A DNA stretch of 64,000 bases, from assembly GCA_006384855.1 (NCBI GenBank), contig VCJN01002489.1:1-64000 (forward strand). Reading direction: 5' to 3'. Shown one piece after another: positions 10,763 to 19,389 of this stretch (positions are counted from its first letter, which is position 1; every line of letters begins with the position of its first letter). The stretch is from Tetraselmis striata (lineage: Eukaryota; Chlorophyta; Chlorodendrophyceae; Chlorodendrales; Chlorodendraceae). Below the pieces are notes generated by a model. That model worked only from the letters and a program-made list of their open reading frames with translations. It was not told where the DNA came from and did not search any database. The position numbers were made by a program, and so were the translations under genes.

Positions 10763-12350
10763 CTACTGTGGCGGGCTCCAGTCACACGGTGTGCAGCTGC
10801 CGCCAGACGAGCTGTCAGGCACCGCGCCTGGCATGTTGTTGTCGCTCGAGGCATCGTAATCACCTTCGCTGATGCGTAGGAAGGCGCATGCAGCCTGGCG
10901 CGCCGCATGGTTGCGGCGGCGCACAGCATGGTTGCGGCGGCGGCGCAGATGGCGGTTGCGGCGATGAGGTGACTTGGGCTCGGCGTCAGGATCCTCAGCG
11001 GACGCCTCCAGCGCGTCAGGCTCCGCGGCATGCTCGCCCGACTCCTCGGGCTCCTTAGACTCATGACACGCCGCAGCAGACTCCACTGGCTCCGCGGGCG
11101 CCTTAGACTCATCAGTCTCCTGCTCAGCACCCATGGCAGGCTCCGCAAGTGGCATGATGGATGTTACCACCACATCAGCCTCGGGGAGCATGGGACGCTT
11201 GCCATCCGCAATATCCGCCCGGAGCTTGTAGCACTCCTCGCGCATGTGAGAGCGGCTCCAACAGAAGGTGCAATGGGTGATCACGTTGAAGTCGGTGGTG
11301 ACTGGCGCCAGACGTTCTGCTGATGTGGGGCAGCTGGGCAGGTTGAGGTGAGAGGTCGCCACAAAAGCAAATTGATTCCTTGGCCACGTGGGCATGCTCC
11401 TTGTCGCCAGCGGCGTCAGGGCGGCCGCGGCCGTCTCTTGCAGGTGGGTTGCGATCAAGGTGAACACGGCCCGCGGCCTTGTCCCGGGCGTAGCTTCGGC
11501 AGTCACGCTTCGGGTGGCCAGGGATGCCACAGTAATAGCAGCGGCGCTTGTTGACGCCGGGACGGTCTGACGGCTGCGTAGACGAGTGGCCAGCGCCGCC
11601 GGACGCCAAGGAAGACAGCATGGCGGCGAGCTTGGACATGGTTGCATCTTCAGCGCCGGGCTGAGGAGGAGAGAGCTCCTCTTTGAGTCTTGCGACCATG
11701 GCAGTGAGATCAGCCTCACTCAGTTTGCCATCCTTCACGGCGCTCGGCTGCGACGGGGGCGGCGCGGCCAGGAATGCTGCAGCAGTTGACTCGGCGGCAG
11801 GCGCACGGGAGGTAAGACGGACAGCCTTCGCTGCCTCAAGGAAGGTGTCAGGCCTGCTGCGAAGGAGGTGATCGTACTCAGACTTGAAGTCAGGTTGACG
11901 CAGACCATCACGGAAGTGGTTGATCAGCTTGGCGTCAGTGACAATCGTGCCGGCTCTGTCAAGCATCATGCGGGCAAGCATCAGGCGGGCGATGAACGAT
12001 TCGAGGTCCTCGTGAGGAGATTGCTTGGTAGACAGGGAGCCCTCAAGGGTGGAGATGTAGGTCTCAGGTGGCGGAGCAAAAGCAGCCTTGAGGGCTTGCA
12101 GGGCGTGGTAGCCCTTACGGGTGTTGTAACGGTAGCTGACGTCCAGGAGGTGAGTCGCCGCGGTCCTGCCAGGAAGCAGGTTGAGCAGCAGGTGGAAGAC
12201 TTGGGCGTGGCAGTCGTCAGAGGTTGTGGTGTCATCAGCGACAAAGATATTAGAACACCCCTCCTCGCTGGTGAGACGACTCTCAAGCTGAAACTGCCAC
12301 AGCAGCCATGAGGCAGCATCAAAATCACCAGGACGAGCGAAGGACTCCAT
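10763..12350 (-). pseudogene. Copia gag, frameshifted copy
   Basis: Gag of the truncated Copia copy, beginning about at 12384-12350 and ending at the TAG next to 10763. It reads MESFARPGDFDAASWLLWQF and onward in one frame to about 11375, then a 4-base insertion moves the rest into another frame. Its zinc knuckle is complete, CYYCGIPGHPKRDC (C-x2-C-x4-H-x4-C), whereas the full-length copy has lost the first cysteine. The second knuckle CTFCWSRSHMREEC is also complete. The TAG that ends gag is the same as in the full-length copy. Confidence 0.8.
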
Positions 12351-12534
12351 AGTCCTTGGTCTTCAAGCGCGCATGGGACATGGTAGCAAGGATTCCAACG
12401 AGGGGTGACGGAGGACGCCAGAGGACGACGAGGATGAGACGAGCGGAGAAACCCAGAGGTTGAGAAACCTAGGTGGAAGCGAAGACGAAACAACGACGAG
12501 TGGCGCAGGGACATGCGCGATCAGGCCCATAACA

Positions 12535-12982
12535 TGTTAGTGTTGACACAAGGCGGCTGCAGCTGACAGACAAGCAGCAGCAGGTGAGTGTGAGTGCACA
12601 GGACGGCAACACGACCTTGCAGGTCGAGTGAGGAGCTGGTGGGAAGAACGAAGTGATTTTCAAAGGCTAGGTTTCTCCAACTTGGCTGGTGGGCATGTTT
12701 GCAACATGCATGCCTAGCCGGTCTGTGGCATCCTGGCCACTGAAATGGCCTCTAGTAGTTACCGTTGTACCTTGGTTTTGGTACGTTTGATGTAACTTTT
12801 CTAGTACTTTATGCTTTGTTGGCGTGGACATAAATGGTCAACAGTCACTTGAGCATGTTGCCCATCTGGGCGCAATCCTAAATGTACCCAGGTGCAGTAC
12901 CACTGTGGCAGCATGTTAGAGCAGCAAGAGCAGCTACAAGTCACAGCAGTTCAGCGCTCTCATCAGCATATTAGTATCAACA
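12535..12982 (-). repeat. Copia LTR (truncated copy)
   Basis: On the minus strand it runs from TGTTGATACTAATATG at 12982 to ...CACTAACA at 12535, about 448 bp. It is clearly homologous to the LTRs at 14433-14876 and 21377-21820 but more diverged from both than they are from each other. The primer-binding site next to it (12524-12534) reads TGTTATGGGCC, close to the anticodon region of initiator tRNA-Met. Confidence 0.85.
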
Positions 12983-14432
12983 CCCCCCCCCCCCCCCCCC
13001 CCAACCTCAGAAGCGCCGGTCAGAGGAAGCCGTGGGGTTCTCATGTTCCCCGATTCAAACGCGTCCGACACGGTCACAGAATTACAGCACGAAAACATTT
13101 TCGATGCGGCATCAAGGGGCTGGTTGGACGCCGTGCATGGGGAGGCAGGCTTTGACAGCTATGAACATGTTGAATATGACATATTTCAACATGGCGGCAG
13201 TTCAGTGTCGGTATCTATATACACTGGGAAGGCATACAACTATACAAGGTGGGAGTCTGCAAGCAGACGATTACGCTTTGGATAGAGTGTCGTCTGATCT
13301 CCGCTGTTGACACACCGTGTACGCAATGGGCGAGTGGCGGGTGTGTGTTGTTACACGCACGTTGGGTGCCCCGCCATGCTCGCGTGGAACGTAACGACAA
13401 GTCCGGGCTGTGGGAAAATCGGCACAACGGCCTTGAGCATTTGCGCGCCTCCGTGCCCTTCGTTCGCCTAGTACAAGGCTGCCCCGGAAGGTCTCATGAA
13501 TAAGACCCTTCTCCATTTGCTTCAAAAGGGGTCGACGCCACTGAAGACCATGCTGCAATTTTCCGAGCGTGACATACATCCATGCGGGGTGTTGGAGTCC
13601 CGTCGTGCTCGGGAGAGAAGTGAATAAGAGGGTTCGTCGTTTGAAGACAAGCATGTCACAGCAACGGGTGCGGTTGGAGCTCTCGAGCTTCCACGACTTG
13701 CAAGAGTGGGCTGATTCCCACATGACGCCGGAGGTCGAGTACCTCGATGACGTGGAGCACACGAGGCTGCTTGTTCTCCGTGGTAGGATCCATCGACAAG
13801 TTGTCGCGGTCGCGATTTCCAGTCTCTCTGGCTTAATCGCGTAGGACGAGGCGGGCGGGAGCGATTCAAAAGCCGGAACTGAACCGGATCTTGCAGACCT
13901 TCTAACTATTTGTAGTGGGATTGCCGAGGTTCCTACGCCCCCCGCGGCCCACTACACCTGACCTAATGTCGCTTAATCTTCCTCTTCCGTTCGCTCCTGC
14001 GGTTGCTGCCCGTTGCGATCTTGTACGACGTTGAGAGCGAAAGTGTCGCCGTGGTGCATCTACGTATCCCAGCGCTTGCGGAGGTACGCCATACGGAACC
14101 GATGGCCGTCGTCGATGGCCTGCATGTTGTTATGGCCTCGAGCCGCTGCCCAAAGACCGGAGTAGGTCCCTCGGTGACGCATGCCACCGCCAGCAGCTTC
14201 CGCAGCTCGACCGTCGAGCCGGCAATGAAAGCCCCGTAGCACGTGGCGTGGTAGTAACTATTCACCTGCTGCCGGCTGGAGGCGGGGGTTACCAAGCAGA
14301 TACTCGAGGACACGGTCGAGGGCAATGGGCGGGGAAGAGCCCGAGGCGTCGCACACTAGCTATCGGGATACATCCCGTTCTCAAAACCAGGCAGACCCGT
14401 AGCGAGGGCGGTTTTTCGATCAAGGTAGTGTC
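12983..14432. other. Spacer between head-to-head Copia copies
   Basis: No recognisable gene. It starts with a 20-base C run. Short frames (for example plus 13617-13844, minus 13963-14325) are of unknown family and uncertain coding status; the minus frame contains a plausible stretch CYGAFIAGSTVELRKLLAVA but nothing I can identify. Confidence 0.4.
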
Positions 14433-14876
14433 TGTTGATACTAATATGCTGATGAGAGCGCTGAACTGCTGTGACTTGTAGCTGCTCTTGCTGCTCTAAC
14501 AAGCTGCCACAGTGGTACTGCACCTGGGTACATTTAGGATTGCGCTCAGATGGGCAACAGGCTCAAGTGACTGTTGACCATTCATGTCCACACCAACAAA
14601 GCATAAAGTACTAGAAAAGTTACATCAAACGTACCAAAACCAAGGTACAACGGTAACTACTAGAGGCCATTTCAGTGGCCAGGATGCCACAGACCGGCTA
14701 GGCATGTTGCAAACATGCCCACCAGCCAAGTTGGAGAAACCTAGCCTTTGTAAATCACTTCGTTCTTTCCACCAGCTCCTCACTCGACCTGCAAGGTCGT
14801 GTTGCCGTCTTGTGCACTCACACTCACCTGCTGCTGCTTGTCTGTCAGCTGCAGCCGCCTTGTGTCAACAATAACA
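14433..14876 (+). repeat. Copia 5' LTR
   Basis: 444 bp, TGTTGAT...AATAACA. Identical in length to the 3' LTR and about 98-99 percent identical by my count. It should hold the element's promoter; no canonical TATA box is obvious. Confidence 0.92.
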
Positions 14877-14887
14877 GGTTATGTGCC
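14877..14887 (+). other. Primer-binding site, half-tRNA-iMet type
   Basis: GGTTATGTGCC lies directly after the 5' LTR. It matches 10 of 11 bases of the complement of the anticodon stem-loop of plant-type initiator tRNA-Met (GGTTATGGGCC), the half-tRNA primer used by Copia-group elements. The truncated copy has the G at the mismatching position. Confidence 0.6.
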
Positions 14888-15030
14888 TGATCGCGCATGT
14901 CCCTGCGCCACTCATCGTTGTTTTCGTCTTCGCTTCCACCTAGGTTTCTCAACCTCTGGGTTTCTCCGCTCGTCTCATCCTCGTCGTCCTCTGGCGTCCT
15001 CCGTCACCCCTCGTTGGAATCCTTGCTACC

Positions 15031-16644
15031 ATGTCCCATGCGCGCTTGAAGACCAAGGACTATGAGTCCTTTGCTCGTCCTAGTGATTTTGATGCTGCCT
15101 CATGGCTGCTGTGGCAGTTTCAGCTTGAGAGTCGTCTCACCAGCGAGGAGGGGTGTTCTAATATCTTTGTCGCTGATGACACCACAACCTCTGACGACTG
15201 CCACGCCCAAGTCTTCCACCTGCTGCTCAACCTGCTTCCTGGCAGGACCGCGGCGACTCACCTCCTGGACGTCAGCTACCGTTACAACACCCGTAAGGGC
15301 TACCACGCCATGCAAGCCCTCAAGGCCGCTTTTGCTCCGCCACCTGAGACCTACATCTCCACCCTTGAGGGCTCCCTGTCTACCAAGCAATCTCCTCACG
15401 AGGACCTCGAATCGTTCATCGCCCGCCTGATGCTTGCCCGCCTGATGCTTGACATAGCCGGCACGATTGTCCCTGACGCCAAGCTGATCAACCACTTCCG
15501 TGATGGTCTGCGTCAACCTGACTTCAAGTCTGAGTACGACCACCTCCTTCGCAGCAGGCCTGACACCTTCCTTGAGGCAGCGAAGGCTGTCCGTCTCACC
15601 TCCCGTGCGCCTGCCGCCGAGTCAACTGCTGCAGCATTCCTGGCCGCGCCGCCCCCGTCCCAGCCGAGCGCCGTGAAGGATGGCAAATTGAGTGAGGCTG
15701 ATCTCACTGCCCTGGTCGCAAGACTCAAAGAGGAGCTCTCTCCTCCTCAGCCCGGCGCTGAAGATGCAACCATGTCCAAGCTCGCCGCCATGCTGTCTTC
15801 CTTGGCGTCCGGCGGCGCTGGCCACTCGTCTACGCAGCCGTCAGACCGTCCCGGCGTCAACAAGCGCCGCTCCTATTACTGTGGCATCCCTGGCCACCCG
15901 AAGCGTGACTGCCGAAGCTACGCCCGGGACAAGGCCGCGGGCCGTGTTCACCTTGATCGCAACCCACCTGCGGGAGACGGCCACGGTCGCCCTGACGCCG
16001 CTGGCGACAAGGAGCATGCCCACGTGGCCAAGGAATTTGCTTTTGTGGCGACCTCTCACCTCAACCTGCCCAGCTGCCCCACATCAGCAGAACGTCTGGC
16101 GCCCGTCACCACCGACTTCAACGTGATCACCCATTGCACCTTCTGTTGGAGCCGCTCTCACCTGCGCGAGGAGTGCTACAAGCTCCGGGCGGATATTGCG
16201 GATGGCAAGCGTCCCATGCTCCCCGAGGCTGATGTGGTGGTAACATCCATCATGCCACTTGCGGAGCCTGCCATGGGTGCTGAGCAGGAGACTGATGAGT
16301 GTAAGGCACCCGCGGAGCCAGTGGAGTCTGCTGCGGCGTGTCATGAGTCTAAGGAGCCCGAGGAGTCAGGCGAGCCTGCCGCGGAGCCTGACGCGCTGGA
16401 GGCGTCCGCTGAGGATCCTGACGCCGAGCCCAAGTCACCTCATCGCCGCAACCGCCATCTGCGCCGCCGCCGCAACCATGCTGTGCGCCGCCGCAACCAT
16501 GCGGCGCGCCAGGCTGCATGCGCCTTCCTACGCATCAGCGAAGGTGATTACGATGCCTCGAGCGACAACAACATGCCAGGCGCGGTGACTGACAGCTCGT
16601 CTGGCGGCAGCTGCACACCGTGTGACTGGAGCCCGCCACAGTAG
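15031..16644 (+). CDS. gag: Copia Gag
   Basis: A 537-residue capsid/nucleocapsid protein starting at the ATG in CTACCATGTCC. The first half (FDAASWLLWQFQLESRL ... LRQPDFKSEYDHLL) is the usual Copia-type Gag fold (UBN2-like). Two CCHC zinc knuckles follow: YYCGIPGHPKRDC near residues 287-300, in which the first cysteine is replaced by serine (TCC; the truncated copy has TGC), and CTFCWSRSHLREEC near residues 371-385, complete. The C-terminal tail is acidic then Arg/His-rich. It ends with TAG at 16642-16644, beyond which the same frame stays open into pol; the same TAG exists in the truncated copy. Confidence 0.85.
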   Translation: MSHARLKTKDYESFARPSDFDAASWLLWQFQLESRLTSEEGCSNIFVADDTTTSDDCHAQVFHLLLNLLPGRTAATHLLDVSYRYNTRKGYHAMQALKAAFAPPPETYISTLEGSLSTKQSPHEDLESFIARLMLARLMLDIAGTIVPDAKLINHFRDGLRQPDFKSEYDHLLRSRPDTFLEAAKAVRLTSRAPAAESTAAAFLAAPPPSQPSAVKDGKLSEADLTALVARLKEELSPPQPGAEDATMSKLAAMLSSLASGGAGHSSTQPSDRPGVNKRRSYYCGIPGHPKRDCRSYARDKAAGRVHLDRNPPAGDGHGRPDAAGDKEHAHVAKEFAFVATSHLNLPSCPTSAERLAPVTTDFNVITHCTFCWSRSHLREECYKLRADIADGKRPMLPEADVVVTSIMPLAEPAMGAEQETDECKAPAEPVESAAACHESKEPEESGEPAAEPDALEASAEDPDAEPKSPHRRNRHLRRRRNHAVRRRNHAARQAACAFLRISEGDYDASSDNNMPGAVTDSSSGGSCTPCDWSPPQ

Positions 16645-19389
16645 CGACCTCCCACACATGATGCCGCTGACTACCCGGACGCCGTCCCTCCGTCTACACC
16701 GGATGCCATTGATCAACTGATCATGATGACTGATGTCGACAACCTCTGCGATACCGCCAGCGATGTGGATGTCCATGGTGATGACGGCAATGGCGACAGT
16801 GACAGCGAGTGCGAGCATGACGCTCTGGAGCGCGCGTTCCACTGGCGCCACACTGCGTCTCATCGCCCGGGTGTGTGCTACCCGGCCTACCTCACTCCTA
16901 CCAAGACCGTTCCCTTCTTCCATCCATGTGGATATACTGCTGCGTTTGCCGCCCAGACGCTGCCGGACATCGCCTCCACACCGCCATTGCCTCACGCCGC
17001 CCTTGCCCGCTCGCCGACGCCGTTCCAGCCTCTTCCGTCTGTTACTGATGTCAAGGCCGACCCTGCTGCTTTTACCAAGGGCAAGCCGATTCGGATTTTG
17101 TCACTGTGTGCTGGCGCCCTTCACTCCATCGCGGAGGGCCTGGCCGAAGCTGGTGTCCCCATTGGCGACATGATCTGCTGCGAGACCGACAAGCACGTGC
17201 GCAAGGCCGGCCGGGTGGAGCAGGAGCGCAAGCAAGCCCGCCATCCTCATCAGATCCCTGCCAGCACCATCCACGACTCCTACGGCCGCATCAACCCTGA
17301 TGTCCAGTCCATCACTGACGACGAACTGGCGTCTCTTGGGCATGGCGACCTAGTGATTGCCTCACCGCCCTGCGCCCCGTTCTCAGCCGCCAACCCTCAT
17401 CGCCTCATGCTCGCCGACCCGCGTGCTGGTGGGCTGTACGGTTCTATTGATGTCGTCAAGCGTCTGGCGTCGATGCAGTCTGGTGGCGTCAACTTCATTC
17501 TCGAGAACGTCCCCGGTGCTGCGCGCTGCCATGAGATCGTTGAGGCTATGGGCACGCCAATTCTGGTCCGAGCGCACGAGCTTGGGTCAACAGCCAGACG
17601 CGATACAATGGTATGGAGCAACATCCGTGACATCGATTTCTTTCGCGCTCACTATCAGCAGGCCCAGCGGGCACCGCTGTCTGTTGGGGAGCTCCTTACC
17701 ACACATGGCTTCTCTCCACGGTGGACCGCTCCTTCTCATCTGCAGCATGGCCTCTTCTCGAAGTTCGTCTCCCGCCGGGGCAGTTACGCCTACCGCATGA
17801 CCACCGCCACGACAGACGCACCTGCGGTGCCCGGCAAAAGCATGCTTCTACTCGACGGCGAGCCTGAAACCCCCTGTTTGGACATCGTGGCTGTGAGCAT
17901 GGGCTTCCCGGCTGACACATTGAACATCCCTGGTCTCTCGCTTGATCAGCGCCGCATGATGCTGGGCGCCTGCATCGATGCCAACATCGGCAAGTGGCTG
18001 GCACTTGCCATCGTTAAGGCCAGTGCGTCAGAAGTTGCGCTACCCAGCATCAAGTCGTTCCCGCAGTCGTGGGTGCTTGACACCGGCGCCACCTCTCACA
18101 TGGTGGCCAACATCTCTGACTTCGCGGACTACAAGCCCATTTCCCCGCGCTGGATTCACGGACTGTGTGCACGAGCCGTCGGCATCGGCACTGTGCGAAC
18201 CACCATTCCCGACGACAACGGCACTGCTCAGACAGCCGTTCTTCGCAATGTGTTACACGTGCCAGATCTCGCGTTCCGCTCTGACAACCAGATCTATCGT
18301 CTCTTCAGTAGCCGGCAAGCTGAGGAGCAGAATGCCCATCTCCAGATCATCATCAACTCCCGCGGCAGCCGCCTCGAAGTGGGCGATACCGTCTTCCCGG
18401 TGGAGAGCGTCGACCGCCTGTACGTGCTGCACAGCCGCATTGAGCGGTCTGGACCCCCAGCGGGCATCTCCCTCGTCTCTGCAGTGAAGCAAGACTCCAA
18501 GTATCTGTGGCATGCCAGGCTCGGTCACATCCATGAGCGCGCCATGGACGCTCTGCGCGGCACCGCAGGCACGCAGGTTGACTACTCCACGCAGACGCGT
18601 CTACCGTTCTGCCACGCCTGCGCCATGATCAAGGCTACTGCAGCCCCGCGACCGCGCACCTGTCATCCTCGACCAGATGCACCATGTCACATGCTGGGCT
18701 GCGACTTCTGGGAAAACCCCACCAGATCGTTGCAAGGCAACTCCTACGTGTTTGGAGCTGTTGATTACGCCAGCAGCTGGTGCTGCATTCTATTTGTCCG
18801 CTCCCGCGCCGCCGCTGTCGACTGCCTGCGCCGCGTCCTTACGATCGCCCGCAGCATGGGGCACACCGTCCGTGCCCTACGTCTCGACAACGACAGCGTG
18901 TTCCACAGTCGCGCCTTCATCGCTGAGTGTGACGCTCATGCACTGCGACGTGAGTATTCTGCTCCCTACAGCCAGTTTCAGAATGGGCTGGTGGAGCGTA
19001 CCTGGCGCACCTTGTGGACCTGGGGCCGCTGCATGCTGGCCTATGCTGCCCTTCCTACCCCGTACTGGCAGTTTGCCATGGCTACCGCTGCCTACCTGCA
19101 CAACCGCACCCCCAGGAGCACCGGCGCTGCACCCATGTCCATCGTCGCCGCAGCCGCCCCTGATCTCTCCCATTTGCGCGTCTTCGGCTGTCCAGCGTAC
19201 GTTCATCAACAGCGCGCTCAACGCATCAAGTCGGACCCCTCTGCTCGACTCGGCATCTTCGTGGGCTACGACGCTTTGCATGCGGACGACTGCTACCTCG
19301 TCTATTTTCCTGATACCAACACCACCGTGGCAACGCGCAACGCTCAACGAGCATTGGGTTCTGCCGGCTACCCCTTCACCTGCCACTGA
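16645..19389 (+). CDS. pol: Copia Pol part 1: DNMT, protease, integrase
   Basis: Same frame as gag. Numbering from Met at 16723: a linker (1-120), then a cytosine-5 methyltransferase (about 121-430) with motif I RILSLCAGALHSIAEGL (124), motif IV SPPCAPFS with the catalytic cysteine at 217 (17371-17373), motif VI LENVP (261-), motif VIII ARRDTMVWSN (~292) and motif X MGFPADTL...RRMMLGACID (393-). The layout resembles DNMT3-type enzymes. Protease follows with LDTGATSH (453), then the integrase zinc finger (WHARLGH, CHAC at 597-633) and catalytic D661, D722 and E758 (35 residues between D722 and E758). All catalytic residues are present. The frame closes at 19389 where RT continues in another frame. 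By inference it could methylate element or host DNA. Confidence 0.88.
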   Translation, partial: RPPTHDAADYPDAVPPSTPDAIDQLIMMTDVDNLCDTASDVDVHGDDGNGDSDSECEHDALERAFHWRHTASHRPGVCYPAYLTPTKTVPFFHPCGYTAAFAAQTLPDIASTPPLPHAALARSPTPFQPLPSVTDVKADPAAFTKGKPIRILSLCAGALHSIAEGLAEAGVPIGDMICCETDKHVRKAGRVEQERKQARHPHQIPASTIHDSYGRINPDVQSITDDELASLGHGDLVIASPPCAPFSAANPHRLMLADPRAGGLYGSIDVVKRLASMQSGGVNFILENVPGAARCHEIVEAMGTPILVRAHELGSTARRDTMVWSNIRDIDFFRAHYQQAQRAPLSVGELLTTHGFSPRWTAPSHLQHGLFSKFVSRRGSYAYRMTTATTDAPAVPGKSMLLLDGEPETPCLDIVAVSMGFPADTLNIPGLSLDQRRMMLGACIDANIGKWLALAIVKASASEVALPSIKSFPQSWVLDTGATSHMVANISDFADYKPISPRWIHGLCARAVGIGTVRTTIPDDNGTAQTAVLRNVLHVPDLAFRSDNQIYRLFSSRQAEEQNAHLQIIINSRGSRLEVGDTVFPVESVDRLYVLHSRIERSGPPAGISLVSAVKQDSKYLWHARLGHIHERAMDALRGTAGTQVDYSTQTRLPFCHACAMIKATAAPRPRTCHPRPDAPCHMLGCDFWENPTRSLQGNSYVFGAVDYASSWCCILFVRSRAAAVDCLRRVLTIARSMGHTVRALRLDNDSVFHSRAFIAECDAHALRREYSAPYSQFQNGLVERTWRTLWTWGRCMLAYAALPTPYWQFAMATAAYLHNRTPRSTGAAPMSIVAAAAPDLSHLRVFGCPAYVHQQRAQRIKSDPSARLGIFVGYDALHADDCYLVYFPDTNTTVATRNAQRALGSAGYPFTCH

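Larger units (their letters stand above)
10381..12982 (-). mobile_element. Truncated Copia copy (5' LTR + gag), inverted
   Basis: A 2.6-kb minus-strand copy of the same Copia family as 14433-21820. It retains the 5' LTR (12535-12982), primer-binding site (12524-12534), gag and the first ~100 codons of pol. It ends at 10381, just upstream of the methyltransferase domain of the full-length copy, where the microsatellite begins. Relative to the full copy it has a 4-base insertion (CAAT) near 11373-11376 that breaks gag. The outer edge of its LTR is followed at once by 20 C bases (12983-13002). It faces the full-length copy head to head across 1.45 kb. Confidence 0.85.

Noticed and set aside
11868-12311. 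147-codon frames opposite Copia gag (also 15100-15543)
   Set aside because: Antisense shadows of gag, present only because both copies keep gag codon structure.
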